From Candidatus Rhodoferax bjergmarkensis (GTDB lineage: Bacteria; Pseudomonadota; Gammaproteobacteria; Burkholderiales; Burkholderiaceae_C), in assembly GCA_016708345.1 (NCBI GenBank), contig JADJFX010000016.1, forward strand, positions 88,124 to 152,123: DNA of 64,000 bases, read 5' to 3'. Position 1 is the first letter of the stretch. Every line of letters starts with the position of its first letter. Shown in pieces: positions 1-9,325 of this stretch. The translations under genes were made by a program, and so were the position numbers. The notes beneath the pieces were generated by a model. That model saw nothing but the letters and a program-made list of their open reading frames with translations. It had not been told where the DNA came from and did not search any database.

Positions 1-1
1 C

Positions 2-2146
2 GAGGCCGAGTGGTTTACCTCGCGCCCTGAAGTTCCACAGTCGATTACGCTCACCATTTTCAAGGTTGAGGGTGAAATCAATACCGATGACCTGTCCCCC
101 GCGCCCGACGCCTTCAGCCGTCCCGACATTCCCATGCATGCACTGGCCATGCACAAAAAATGCGCGTCCCGGCATCGTGCCGGAGGAAGACGGCAAACGT
201 GGCCCGGTCAAGTTCTTTGACGAATTGAAAGCCAAGGGAAATCTGGTGGCCTATGTGGGCGACGTGGTGGGCACTGGTTCATCGCGCAAGTCGGCCACCA
301 ATTCGGTGCTGTGGTTTACCGGTGAAGACATTCCGTTTGTCCCGAACAAGCGTTTTGGCGGTGTGTGTCTGGGTGGAAAAATCGCGCCGATTTTTTACAA
401 CACCATGGAAGACTCGGGTGCTTTGCCGATTGAGCTGGATGTTGGTCAGATGAACATGGGCGACGTGATTGAACTGCGCCCTTATGACGGCAAGGCCCTC
501 AAAAGCGGCAAGGTCATTGCCGAGTTCACGGTCAAGAGTGAAGTGCTGTTTGATGAAGTGCGCGCAGGTGGCCGCATTCCCCTGATCATTGGTCGTGGCC
601 TGACCGCCAAGGCCCGGGAGGCTCTGGGTCTGCCTGTCAGCACCTTGTTCCGTTTGCCGCAAAACCCGGCGGACACCAAAAAAGGCTTCACGCTGGCGCA
701 AAAAATGGTGGGTCGTGCTTGCGGTTTGCCAGCCGGTCAAGGTGTTCGCCCCGGTACCTACTGCGAACCCAAAATGACCAGTGTCGGCTCGCAAGACACA
801 ACTGGCCCGATGACCCGTGACGAGCTCAAAGATCTGGCTTGCCTGGGCTTTAGTGCGGATTTGGTAATGCAGTCGTTCTGCCACACCGCTGCTTATCCGA
901 AGCCAGTGGACGTCAAAATGCACCACGAGTTGCCCGAGTTCATCAGCACGCGCGGTGGTGTACCGCTGCGTCCGGGTGACGGCATCATCCACAGCTGGCT
1001 CAACCGCATGTTGCTGCCCGACACCGTGGGCACAGGTGGCGACAGTCATACCCGTTTCCCGATTGGCATCAGCTTCCCGGCTGGTTCTGGTCTGGTGGCC
1101 TTTGGTGCGGCCACCGGCGTCATGCCGCTGGACATGCCCGAGAGCGTGCTGGTGCGGTTCAAAGGAAAAATGCAGTCCGGCATCACGCTGCGTGATCTGG
1201 TCAATGCGATTCCTCTGTACGCCATCAAGGCCGGTCTGTTGACCGTTGCCAAGCAGGGCAAGAAAAACATTTTCTCCGGCCGCATTCTGGAAATTGAGGG
1301 TTTGCCAGACCTGAAGGTGGAGCAGGCGTTCGAGTTGAGCGATGCGTCTGCCGAGCGCAGTGCCGGTGGTTGCACCGTGCATTTGAACAAAGAGCCTATC
1401 ATTGAGTACATCAACAGCAACATCACGATGCTCAAGTGGATGATTGCCGAAGGTTATTCCGATGTGCGCACCATCAAGCGCCGCATCAAAGCCATGGAAG
1501 CGTGGCTGGCGGACCCCCAGTTGCTCAAAGCTGATGCGGACGCCGAATATGCCGCCGTGATTGAAATTGATCTGGCTGACATTGTGGAACCCATCGTGGC
1601 CTGCCCCAATGATCCTGATGACGTGAAAACTTTGGCTGACGTGGCCGGTGCCAAGATCGACGAAGTATTTATCGGCTCCTGCATGACCAACATCGGCCAT
1701 TTCCGCGCTGCCTCCAAGCTGCTCGAAAACAAGCGCGATATTCCCGTTAAATTGTGGATGGCACCACCAACCAAGATGGATGCCAAACAGCTAAGCGAAG
1801 AAGGGCACTACGGCGTGCTGGGTTCGGCTGGCGCCCGCATGGAAATGCCGGGTTGCAGCCTGTGCATGGGCAACCAGGCACAGGTCAAGGAGGGTGCAAC
1901 CGTGTTCTCAACTTCCACCCGCAACTTCCCCAATCGCTTGGGCAAGAACAGCAATGTCTATCTGGGCAGTGCCGAGCTGGCCGCGATTTGCTCCAAGTTG
2001 GGCCGCATTCCCACGAAAGCTGAGTACATGGCTGACATGGGCGTGTTGACAGCAGCCAGCGACACGGTTTACCAGTACCTGAATTTCGACCAAGTGCAGG
2101 ACTATACCGAGGCGGCTGCTTCGGTCAAGGAAACGCAGCGGCTTGA
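2..2146 (+). CDS. acnB: Aconitate hydratase B (5' partial, frameshifted)
   Basis: Bifunctional aconitase/2-methylisocitrate dehydratase of the TCA cycle, a cytoplasmic [4Fe-4S] enzyme. The window opens inside the gene: the frame from base 2 reads the swivel-domain motif TDDLSPAPDA and continues to about base 155. The reading then moves by one base at the A-run 155-160 (six A where five would give MHKNARPG), and the remainder is colinear with AcnB. Clear blocks follow: GDVVGTGSSRKSATNS, GGDSHTRFPIG, the cluster cysteine region IGSCMTNIGHFRAA (near 1675) and GCSLCMGNQA (near 1852). Recognisable similarity ends near 2129 and no in-frame stop follows; a TGA at 2144-2146 lies one base out of phase, so a second indel may hide the true stop. 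The first indel is probably a consensus error, since this is a core gene. Confidence 0.93.
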
Positions 2147-2258
2147 TTTGCCAACCGGCGCGTTCTGCGCTCGACCAGTTGAGCTGGACGTCTTGCGGCC
2201 TTGTGTTGCGAGGCGCTTTTTTAATGGGTGCCTGAAACTTGGTGCCAGAAAATGCAGC

Positions 2259-2627
2259 ATGTCTCAACTCTCGTTCATTCCTCTGTCCTGGCAAACGGTG
2301 TTGCTTTTGGTGGGCAGTAACGTGTTCATGACGTTTGCCTGGTACGGGCACTTGAAGAATTTGGCGACTGCTCCCTGGTACATCGCTGCGGTGGCGAGTT
2401 GGTGCATTGCACTGTTTGAATACGCTTTGCAGGTGCCGGCGAATCGGATTGGTTTCCAGCAAGCTGGGTTCAGCGTGGGGCAGCTCAAAATCATGCAGGA
2501 GGTCATCACGCTGGCTGTTTTCGTCCCGTTTGCCATGATGTACCTTAAAGAGCCGTTCAAACTGGACTATCTGTGGGCCGCATTGTGCATGGTCGGTGCG
2601 GTTTACTTTATTTTCAGAAGTGCTTAA
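2259..2627 (+). CDS. DMT/DUF486 family small membrane protein
   Basis: A 122-residue protein with four predicted membrane helices: about residues 10-28, 38-56, 82-97 and 105-120. It matches the DUF486 family of short EamA/DMT-like proteins, which carry conserved blocks such as TFAWYGHLK and PANRIGF. Transport function is inferred from the fold only and no substrate is known. As sequenced, the acnB frame runs into this gene with no stop, so an automatic caller would report one 853-residue fusion. The ATG at 2259 is preferred because family similarity begins there and the linker before it resembles nothing. Confidence 0.85.
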   Translation: MSQLSFIPLSWQTVLLLVGSNVFMTFAWYGHLKNLATAPWYIAAVASWCIALFEYALQVPANRIGFQQAGFSVGQLKIMQEVITLAVFVPFAMMYLKEPFKLDYLWAALCMVGAVYFIFRSA

Positions 2628-2729
2628 TACGACATAAATATTACAGAAATGTGTCAGTCAAACTGCGGCGGTTAAACTCTCACCACTTGAAGACTTCAAG
2701 AATGTTCGATTTTGGTTGAGGAGATGGTG

Positions 2730-3377
2730 ATGTTTTTTGCAAAGTTGTTGCCCCGTGAGGGCAATTTTTTCGAGATGTTCAACCAACATGCAGAGCGCAT
2801 CGTCGAAGCCGCCAAAGCTTTTTCCAAGCTGGTGGCCAATTACAGCGATCTGGATTTGCGGGCCAAGTACAACCAGGAAGTCGATGACGCTGAGCGCGCA
2901 GCCGATCGCGTCACGCATGATGTCAACAAAGCCATCCACATCACCTTCATCACTCCGATTGACCGGGAGCAGATTCACTCCCTCATCAATACCATGGACG
3001 ATGTGGCGGATCTGATCCAGGACTCGGCTGAAACCATGGCTTTGTACGACGTTCGCCACATGACGGAAGAAATCGTGCGACTGACGGATTTGAGCGTCAA
3101 ATGCTGTGAACGCTTGCGCGACGCGGTGAAATTGCTCAGCCATATTTCCGATCAGTCGACGGCAGAAGCCGCGCTCAAGACCTGCGAAGAAATTGACCGC
3201 CTTGAATCCGATGCGGATCGCGTCATGCGCAGCGCCATGAGCAAACTGTTCCGGGAAGAGCCGGATGTGCGCGAAGTCATCAAGCTCAAGGCCATCTACG
3301 AGTTGCTGGAAACCATTACCGACAAATGTGAAGACGTTGCCAACGTCATCGAGGGCATCGTCCTCGAAAACTCCTGA
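2730..3377 (+). CDS. DUF47 (PhoU-like) Pit accessory protein
   Basis: A 215-residue, all-helical protein of the DUF47/YkaA family, related to PhoU. These proteins sit beside low-affinity phosphate (Pit) transporters and are thought to regulate or couple to them. The sequence starts with the family signature FFAKLLPREGNFFEMF and contains acidic helical repeats such as AERAADRVTHDVNKAIH. A GAGGAG Shine-Dalgarno at 2718-2723 lies six bases before the ATG at 2730, which favours this start over the upstream TTG (2712) and ATG (2724). The pit gene begins 19 bases downstream, so the two are likely cotranscribed. Confidence 0.93.
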   Translation: MFFAKLLPREGNFFEMFNQHAERIVEAAKAFSKLVANYSDLDLRAKYNQEVDDAERAADRVTHDVNKAIHITFITPIDREQIHSLINTMDDVADLIQDSAETMALYDVRHMTEEIVRLTDLSVKCCERLRDAVKLLSHISDQSTAEAALKTCEEIDRLESDADRVMRSAMSKLFREEPDVREVIKLKAIYELLETITDKCEDVANVIEGIVLENS

Positions 3378-3396
3378 TCCAACGGCGCATTCAGTT

Positions 3397-4406
3397 ATGG
3401 AAACCGTACAAACGGCCCTGTGGGTGGTGGTGCTGCTGGTGGTGCTGGCCATTATGTTTGATTTCATGAATGGCTTTCATGATGCCGCCAATTCGATCGC
3501 CACCGTTGTCTCCACCGGCGTTCTCAAGCCCGGGCAAGCGGTGTTGTTCGCAGCTTTTTTCAATGTGATTGCCATTTTGGTTTTTCACCTCAGCGTGGCG
3601 GCCACGGTGGGAAAAGGCATTGTGCAACCCGGCGTGGTGGATACCCATGTGGTGTTCGGTGCCCTGTTGGGGGCCATTTCATGGAATTTGATTACCTGGT
3701 ACTACGGCATTCCCAGCAGTTCATCACACGCCCTGATTGGTGGCATTGTGGGGGCTGTCATCGCCAAGTCCGGCGCTGGCTCGCTGGTGTCAACCGGCAT
3801 TTTGAGAACGGTGGCCTTTATTTTTGTATCTCCGTTGCTGGGTTTTTTGCTTGGCTCACTGATGATGGTATTGGTGGCCTGGGTCTTTCGGCGGACGCGT
3901 CCCTTGAAAGTGGACAAGTGGTTTCGTCGCATGCAGTTGGTGTCGGCCGGTGCCTACAGTCTGGGGCACGGGGCAATGATGCCCAAAAAACCATTGGTAT
4001 CATCTGGATGCTCCTGATTGCCACCGGTTATGCGAATGCCACTGATGCTGCGCCGCCGACCTGGTCCATTGTGAGTTGCTACCTGGCGATCGGCGCAGGC
4101 ACCATGTTTGGCGGATGGCGCATTGTCAGGACCATGGGGCAAAAAATCACCAAGCTCAAGCCCGTGGGCGGCTTTTGTGCTGAAACAGGTGGCGCCATGA
4201 CGCTGTTCCTGGCCACGGCCATCGGCGTTCCCGTTTCCACCACCCACACGATCACCGGTGCCATCGTGGGCGTAGGGTCGGTTCAACGTGCCAGTGCGGT
4301 GCGCTGGGGTGTGGCAGGCAACATCGTCTGGGCCTGGATTTTTACCATTCCAGCCAGTGCTTTTGTCGCCGCTGTCGCCTATTGGGTTAGTTTGTATATT
4401 TTTTGA
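3397..4406 (+). CDS. pit: Pit-family inorganic phosphate permease (frameshifted)
   Basis: A low-affinity inorganic phosphate transporter of the PiT family in the inner membrane. It has two homologous halves with the family signatures GFHDAANSIATVVSTG (near residue 24) and GVPVSTTHTITGAIVG near the C terminus. The frame breaks at the G-run 3970-3973: the first frame stops at 4017, while GNDAQKTIGIIWMLL continues in the next frame. Adding one G restores a 336-residue protein of normal PiT length. The break falls in a homopolymer of an otherwise intact gene, so sequencing error is the simplest explanation. It follows the DUF47 gene and would act with it in phosphate uptake. Confidence 0.92.
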
Positions 4407-4407
4407 T

Positions 4408-4433
4408 GCTATAAAAAAAGTAGCTGCTTGCGC
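4408..4433 (+). repeat. Dispersed palindromic element, half copy after pit
   Basis: GCTAT, an A-run, then TAGCTGCTTGCGC: one arm of the element family seen at many other places in this window. It lies in the 54-bp gap between the convergent pit and TM2 genes. Confidence 0.6.
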
Positions 4434-4460
4434 TTTGATTTCGAGGGCTGGAAGCTTAAA

Positions 4461-4906
4461 TCATTGCGAGGTTTGGGCTGGTTGCGGGAGCTGGTATTCA
4501 AAGTAGTGTTGAAAGCTGAACGCCAGGCTGCTCAGCAGCACGGTAGCGCCCAGCAGCAAGGCCAGGATGACCGCGCCTATGGTGAGCCAGCGGGTGTGGC
4601 CGGGCGCAGCATCTGGCGGCGCAGATGGATTGAATTTGGCGTTCCATTTTTCGGGCGCCGTCAAACCATAGACGATGGCAGTCAGGGCGCAGGCGGACAT
4701 GGTAAAACCCAGCGGTGGAATCAATAACCAACTCCAGCGGTCGTCCAAGCCATGTTGCTGCACCCTTTCAATGCCATAAAGACCGATCGCCGTTGGGATG
4801 GGCAGCAACCAGCCCAGCCAGTCGCCCCAGCCCCGTAAATAGAAGCGATGCAGCCCCAATGGGCCGCCGCGAGCGCCAGCCAGGTGGCGATGGTTTTGTT
4901 TTTCAT
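4461..4906 (-). CDS. TM2-domain membrane protein (frameshifted)
   Basis: A small membrane protein whose N-terminal half is a TM2 domain: two helices joined by a short turn with the hallmark GGPLGLHRFYLRGWG. A third hydrophobic segment lies near residues 70-90 and a fourth near 115-135. The start MKNKTIATWLALA is in one frame and the TM2 motif in the next; restoring one G near 4866-4870 joins them into 148 residues. The span of 446 bases plus one is divisible by three, which fits a single missing base. The function of TM2 proteins in bacteria is not established. Confidence 0.75.
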
Positions 4907-4939
4907 GTGATTTAACTTTGATCTTGGCAGTGCCTGGGG

Positions 4940-4967
4940 TTGGCATAAAGAATTGGAACGTTATAAT
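4940..4967 (+). promoter_or_regulatory. Sigma-70-type promoter for rpsP operon
   Basis: TTGGCA (4940-4945), a 16-base spacer and a perfect TATAAT (4962-4967) lie about 115 bases before rpsP. This would drive rpsP-rimM-trmD, giving a leader of roughly 105 bases. Confidence 0.6.
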
Positions 4968-5082
4968 GATGGGCTATTCAGTGTGTCGCTGGCCGGGTGG
5001 TCATGTCGCGTGTCTCAAACGCTGGATTAAGTGCTGAATTAAATGGTGGAATTAATACTCCGCCACCCCCAAAGGATAAATC

Positions 5083-5334
5083 ATGGTCGTCATTCGACTC
5101 GCCCGTGGCGGTGCAAAAGCTCGCCCGTTTTTCAATATTGTTGTAGCCGACAAGCGCACCCGTCGTGACGGCCGCTTCATTGAGCGCATCGGTTTTTACA
5201 ACCCGATTGCGACCGCCAATGAAGAGAGCATCCGCATTGCCCAGGACCGCCTGACCTACTGGAAGGGCGTTGGCGCCCAAGCCTCTCCTACGGTAGAGCG
5301 CCTGATCAACCAAGCTGCCAAAAAAGCAGCCTGA
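5083..5334 (+). CDS. rpsP: 30S ribosomal protein S16
   Basis: A small-subunit ribosomal protein of 83 residues with the typical opening MVVIRLARGGAKARPFF and the conserved blocks RDGRFIERIGFYNP and DRLTYWKGVGAQ. It binds 16S rRNA during 30S assembly. It is the first gene of the canonical rpsP-rimM-trmD-rplS cluster, and rimM starts three bases after its stop. The gene is intact, in contrast to trmD further down the same operon. Confidence 0.98.
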   Translation: MVVIRLARGGAKARPFFNIVVADKRTRRDGRFIERIGFYNPIATANEESIRIAQDRLTYWKGVGAQASPTVERLINQAAKKAA

Positions 5335-5337
5335 TTG

Positions 5338-5901
5338 ATGTTGCCCGGCCTCGAACCCGCCGAACTGCCGGCGGATGCCATCGAAGTCGGGCGTATTCTG
5401 GATGGTTGGGGTATCAAGGGCTGGTTCAAAGTCCTGCCCTACAGCGCCGATCCCGAGGCGCTTTTTTCTTCCAGGCACTGGTTCTTGTTGCCTTCCGAGA
5501 AGGGCACAAAAACATTTTCCGGTGTCGCCAAACTAAAGATTGTCGAAGCCAAGGTCCATTCCGACTCCGTGGTCGCTTGCGCGCGTGATGTTGCTGACCG
5601 CAACGGCGCCGACGCCTTGCGCGGCGCGCGTATTTTTATTTCCCGTTCCAGTTTCCCAACGGTTGAAAAAGATGAGTATTACTGGGTCGATCTGATTGGC
5701 CTGGCGGTCGTCAACCGCGAGGGCATTGCCTTGGGAACGGTCAGAGAACTGCTTTCCACCGGCCCGCAAACAGTGCTGGTGTTGGACTACCAGGCGGATG
5801 GCAAAACGCTCGAGAGGATGATTCCTTTCGTGTCGGTCTACATCGACAGCGTCGATTTGCCGGGTCGGCGCATTCTGGTGGACTGGCAAGCTGATTTCTA
5901 A
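5338..5901 (+). CDS. rimM: Ribosome maturation factor RimM
   Basis: A 187-residue 16S rRNA processing factor that binds S19 and helps mature the 30S head. The N-terminal RimM barrel carries VGRILDGWGIKGWFKV (near residue 20), and the C-terminal PRC-barrel region carries YYWVDLIGLAVVN and ends with VYIDSVDLPGRRILVDW. The ATG at 5338 follows the rpsP stop at 5334 by three bases; a TTG at 5335 is the alternative. Translational coupling to rpsP is likely. Confidence 0.97.
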   Translation: MLPGLEPAELPADAIEVGRILDGWGIKGWFKVLPYSADPEALFSSRHWFLLPSEKGTKTFSGVAKLKIVEAKVHSDSVVACARDVADRNGADALRGARIFISRSSFPTVEKDEYYWVDLIGLAVVNREGIALGTVRELLSTGPQTVLVLDYQADGKTLERMIPFVSVYIDSVDLPGRRILVDWQADF

Positions 5902-5911
5902 GTGCAGCGTC

Positions 5912-6658
5912 ATGCGTTTTGACGTGATTACCCTGTTTCCCGAATTGTTCAGTCCCTTGCTGAGCAGCGGCATCACCCGGCGCGCCTATGAGTCGGGTCA
6001 GGTCGAGGTCAAACTGAGCAATCCGCGCGATTTCGCTGACGGTAACTACAAACGCGTTGATGACCGTCCCTTTGGTGGCGGGCCGGGCATGGTCATGCTG
6101 GCCGAGCCTTTGGCGCAGTGCCTCAAAGCTATTCAATCAAAGCGCGCAGATGTAGCACCGGTCGTGCTTTTTCTCCGGCCGGCCAGCCGCTGAATCATGC
6201 CATGGTCGAGCGCTGGGCGGGCAGCCAAGGGGCTGTTCTGGTTTGTGGTCGCTACGAGGGGATTGATCAGCGCTTTATCGATGAGCACGTGACCCACCAG
6301 GTCAGTCTGGGTGATTTTGTCTTGTCAGGCGGCGAAATTGCCGCCATGGCCTTTGCTCGATGCGGTGGCCCGCTTGCAGCCAGGGGTGTTGAACACCGAG
6401 CAAAGCCACAGCCAAGATAGTTTCAACCCCGCGCTCGATGGTTTACTCGATTGTCCCCATTACACGCGCCCTGAGAGTTGGGCAGGCCGGCCGGTGCCGC
6501 CCGTGCTGCTGTCGGGTCACCATGGTCAGATCGAGCGTTGGCGGCGCGAGCAGCGACTGGCCCTGAGCGAGCGTTTACGGCCGGAGCTGATTAAGAAGGC
6601 ACATCAACAGGGCAGCTTGACGGCCGAAGATGAGGCCTTCCTGGCCCGATTGGTCTGA
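5912..6658 (+). CDS. trmD: tRNA (guanine37-N1)-methyltransferase (two compensating frameshifts)
   Basis: A SPOUT-class methyltransferase making m1G37 in tRNAs and preventing +1 frameshifting. The motifs DDRPFGGGPGMVML, LVCGRYEGIDQRFI, GDFVLSGGE and LLDCPHYTRPESW are all present but spread over three frames. One T is missing in the run 6168-6172, where FSPAGQPLNH should follow, and one T is extra at 6352-6354, where ALLDAVARLQPG should follow. The indels cancel, leaving a 747-base span (248 residues, normal for TrmD). The enzyme is essential in bacteria, so these are most likely consensus errors rather than a dead gene. Confidence 0.93.
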
Positions 6659-6677
6659 AGGTACGGATTATTCGCTT

Positions 6678-6708
6678 TTGAATAGCGGTCGCGGCATCAG
6701 GCTATAAT
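6678..6708 (+). promoter_or_regulatory. Candidate promoter for rplS
   Basis: A perfect TATAAT at 6703-6708 with a weak TTGAAT at 6678-6683 (19-base spacer). It lies just after trmD and 103 bases before rplS, suggesting rplS has its own promoter in addition to operon readthrough. Confidence 0.45.
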
Positions 6709-6810
6709 GGCGGGCTTACCAGATCCTCTGGCCGACCATTTTGCTGCCCGGCAGTGAAATTTAGTGCGTCAATCCCGACGCAGGTGCTGCCAAGATCATT
6801 GAAAGACATC

Positions 6811-7188
6811 ATGAATCTGATTCAAACTCTTGAGCAAGAAGAAATTGCTCGTCTGGGGAAAGTTATTCCCGAATTCGCCCCCGGTGACACCGTGGTGGTC
6901 AGCGTCAATGTGGTTGAAGGCGCCCGCAAACGGGTGCAGGCTTATGAAGGCGTGGTGATTGCCAAGCGCAATCGCGGCCTCAACAGTGGTTTCATTGTGC
7001 GCAAGATTTCCAGCGGTGAAGGTGTGGAGCGTACGTTCCAAACCTACAGCCCCTTGATCGCCAGCATCGAAGTCAAGCGCCGTGGCGATGTGCGCCGTGC
7101 CAAGCTGTACTACCTGCGTGATCGCAGCGGCAAGTCAGCTCGTATCAAGGAAAAGCTGCCAGCCAAGAAAACAGCTGTTGCTGCGTAA
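6811..7188 (+). CDS. rplS: 50S ribosomal protein L19
   Basis: A 125-residue large-subunit protein located at the 30S-50S interface. Family similarity begins at MNLIQTLEQEEIARLG and includes the basic core GARKRVQAYEGVVIAKRNRG and the C-terminal RRAKLYYLRDRSGKSARIKEK. An in-frame ATG 57 bases upstream (6754) exists, but the extra 19 residues are not part of L19, so 6811 is chosen. It is followed by a strong terminator. Confidence 0.97.
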   Translation: MNLIQTLEQEEIARLGKVIPEFAPGDTVVVSVNVVEGARKRVQAYEGVVIAKRNRGLNSGFIVRKISSGEGVERTFQTYSPLIASIEVKRRGDVRRAKLYYLRDRSGKSARIKEKLPAKKTAVAA

Positions 7189-7253
7189 CATCTGATGACC
7201 GCGTAACCTGTGATGACTGCCTAACGTCCAACACAGTTACCAGCTGTTTCAAC

Positions 7254-7290
7254 AAAACCGCCAGAGCGTATGCTTGTGGCGGTTTTTTGT
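7254..7290 (+). terminator. Rho-independent terminator of the rpsP-rplS operon
   Basis: A perfect 10-bp stem, AAAACCGCCA (7254-7263) pairing with TGGCGGTTTT (7277-7286), with the T-run inside and after the second arm. Confidence 0.85.
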
Positions 7291-7336
7291 TTTGGCCCTG
7301 ATCCAGCTTACCGGCCCCAGATTACAGATTGTTCCC

Positions 7337-8050
7337 GTGTCGTCCAACGAATTCAATCACCCTTCGCACAAGCTGCCGCAGTTTGATCCGCGCCTGATTC
7401 CGGTTGAAGGAGTGGACGCGCATCTGCCTGCCGTGGCCCCGGCTGCGCTGCAGCCAGACGCCTTGCGCCAGCGCTTCACAGCGCCGCCGCAGTGGTTGCC
7501 CGAATTGCTGTCAGAAGTCAAGTTTTCTGAGCGTGCGCCCTTGCATGCTTCGGTACTGGTGCCGATTGTGATGCGCGCGCAGCCGACCGTGTTGCTGACG
7601 CAGCGCACCGCGCACCTGTCCACCCACTCCGGGCAAATTGCGTTTCCCGGCGGCAAGGCCGATGAAGGCGATGCTGACGCCTGCGCCACCGCCTTGCGCG
7701 AGGCGCAGGAAGAGATCGGCCTGGACCCCGCTATGGTGCAGGTGCTGGGCGTAATGCCGCATTACGTAACCGGGTCGGCCTTCATCATCACGCCGGTCAT
7801 CGCCTTGGTGCAAACTGGTTTTACGCTGACGCCCAATGCGCATGAAGTGGACGATGTTTTTGAGGTGCCGCTGGAATTTTTGATGAACCCGGTGCACCAC
7901 CAACGCCACGCGGTGCAGTGGCAGGGCGTTCGGCGCGAATGGTTCTCCATGCCTTACCAGGAGCAAGCCAACGGCCAGAGCACCCAGCGCTTCATCTGGG
8001 GCGCAACCGCTGGCATGTTGCGCAACTTTTACCGCTTGCTGTCAGCCTGA
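7337..8050 (+). CDS. Nudix hydrolase, CoA pyrophosphatase type
   Basis: A cytoplasmic hydrolase that likely cleaves CoA or its derivatives to 3',5'-ADP and phosphopantetheine. The Nudix box GGKADEGDADACATALREAQEEIGL is preceded by LLTQRTAHLSTHSGQIAFP, the UPF0035 signature of the NudL/Pcd1 CoA-pyrophosphatase group. The protein is 237 residues from the GTG at 7337. An upstream TTG (7274) lies inside the rplS terminator hairpin and is unlikely to be used. No strong Shine-Dalgarno is visible. Substrate preference is inferred from family, not from a residue that decides it. Confidence 0.85.
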   Translation: MSSNEFNHPSHKLPQFDPRLIPVEGVDAHLPAVAPAALQPDALRQRFTAPPQWLPELLSEVKFSERAPLHASVLVPIVMRAQPTVLLTQRTAHLSTHSGQIAFPGGKADEGDADACATALREAQEEIGLDPAMVQVLGVMPHYVTGSAFIITPVIALVQTGFTLTPNAHEVDDVFEVPLEFLMNPVHHQRHAVQWQGVRREWFSMPYQEQANGQSTQRFIWGATAGMLRNFYRLLSA

Positions 8051-8303
8051 GCCACGGCGGCGCTATCATCCTAGATTCCTCAGTTGACCGCTCGCTTTCA
8101 TCAATAAGTCCTTATGAAAATTGAATTTTTTGGCTTTGATAAAGTTCACCATTTGAGTGAGAGCGCTACACGCCCTATTGAGCCGCTGGCAACGTGCCGG
8201 GGTGTTGCGCCGCCTGGCAGGCAGTAGCCTGCGGCGTTGTCGCGCCTACCCGGACGCGCCAGCGACCCACTCAGGCGTGTCCAACTGAATCCAGGATGCC
8301 CGC
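8051..8303. other. Intergenic region between Nudix gene and cobD/cbiB-like gene
   Basis: 253 bases without a convincing gene. A 37-codon ATG frame at 8114 shows no recognisable similarity or Shine-Dalgarno. Several GC-rich short inverted repeats occur around 8200-8250. No cobalamin riboswitch core was recognised by eye. Confidence 0.4.
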
Positions 8304-9257
8304 ATGAGCTTTATCTCTGTGCTTTTTGCCCTGTTGCTGGAACAGGCGCGCCCTCTGGGGCGGGGCAACCTCGTTCACGCCAGCCTGCGCGCCTGGGTGC
8401 GCTGGAGCACCCGCAATTTCGACGCGGGCAAGTCACACCATGGCTGGCTGGCCTGGGGCTTATCGGTTGGTGCACCCGCCTTGTTTGCGCTGCTGATTTA
8501 CGGTTTGCTCGACCGGTTTGTGGGCTGGCCCGTCGCCATGCTGTGGAGCGTGGCCGTGCTGTACGTCACGCTCGGTTTTAGGCAGTTCAGCTTTCACTTT
8601 ACCCAAATCCGCGATGCGCTGGCCAATGGTGATGAAGACCGCGCCCGCGAAGTGCTGGCCGCCTGGAAGCAGATCGACGCCAGCGAGTTGCCCCGCAGTG
8701 AGATCGTGCGCCATGTGATCGAGTATTCGGTGCTGGCCGCGCATCGCCATGTGTTTGGCGTGCTGGCCTGGTTCTCGGTGCTGGCGGCCTTTGGTTTGGG
8801 ACCGGCCGGCGCGGTGCTGTACCGCCTGAGCGAGTTTGTCGTGCGCTACTGGCAGCACAAAAGCGATGCCCACCACCACCCCGTCAGCCCGGCTCTGCAG
8901 CAGACCGCAGTGGACGCCTGGCGCGCCATCGACTGGTTGCCCGCGCGCCTGACCGCCATCAGCTTTGCCGTGGTCGGCAGTTTTGAGGATGCGATTGACG
9001 GCTGGCGCAATTACGTTCCCACCAGCCAGGACGATGGCGGCTCTGACAGCGATGGCATTGTGCTGGCCGCCACCTCGGGCGCGGTCAATATCCGTCTGGG
9101 CGCCGCTGCCAGCAACGTCGCGGGTGCAGCCACCCAGCCCGCTGGGCAGCAGCCGGAGGTGGCGCATCTGGCGGTTATCGTGGGCTTGGTCTGGCGCACC
9201 GTGGTGATGTGGATGGTGTTGCTGGCGCTTTTGACGCTGGCCCGCCTGCTGGGCTAA
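8304..9257 (+). CDS. CobD/CbiB family integral membrane protein
   Basis: 317 residues related to adenosylcobinamide-phosphate synthase CobD/CbiB and to AmpE. The hydrophobic segments are near residues 50-70, 75-95, 145-180 and 290-316. The block SEIVRHVIEYSVLAAHRHVFGVLAWF corresponds to the conserved CbiB region. True CbiB joins aminopropanol phosphate to adenosylcobyric acid, but no other cobalamin genes are in the window. The neighbouring HisC-like gene could be the threonine-phosphate decarboxylase partner or a true histidinol-phosphate aminotransferase. Exact function is therefore uncertain. Confidence 0.75.
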   Translation: MSFISVLFALLLEQARPLGRGNLVHASLRAWVRWSTRNFDAGKSHHGWLAWGLSVGAPALFALLIYGLLDRFVGWPVAMLWSVAVLYVTLGFRQFSFHFTQIRDALANGDEDRAREVLAAWKQIDASELPRSEIVRHVIEYSVLAAHRHVFGVLAWFSVLAAFGLGPAGAVLYRLSEFVVRYWQHKSDAHHHPVSPALQQTAVDAWRAIDWLPARLTAISFAVVGSFEDAIDGWRNYVPTSQDDGGSDSDGIVLAATSGAVNIRLGAAASNVAGAATQPAGQQPEVAHLAVIVGLVWRTVVMWMVLLALLTLARLLG

Positions 9258-9273
9258 TTTTATAAGAGAAATT

Positions 9274-9321
9274 GGCCGTTTGCGCATACAGAACGTGCGC
9301 AATATGCTATCAAAATTGAAG
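9274..9321 (+). repeat. Dispersed palindromic element between cobD-like and hisC
   Basis: GGCCGTTTGCGCAT...ACGTGCGCAATATGCTATCAAAATTGAAG. Same order of parts as copies near 46.2 and 48.6 kb: GGCC, TTGCGCA, a short loop, a GCGCA arm, then GCTAT and an A-rich tail. Confidence 0.65.
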
Positions 9322-9325
9322 TGAA

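Noticed and set aside
279..1700. 473-codon open frame antisense to acnB
   Set aside because: Follows codon periodicity of acnB in a high-GC gene; no recognisable domains.
8114..8227. 37-codon small frame before the CobD/CbiB gene
   Set aside because: No Shine-Dalgarno, similarity or conservation that can be judged.
8051..8303. Cobalamin riboswitch before the CobD/CbiB-like gene
   Set aside because: The conserved core sequence was not found by eye.
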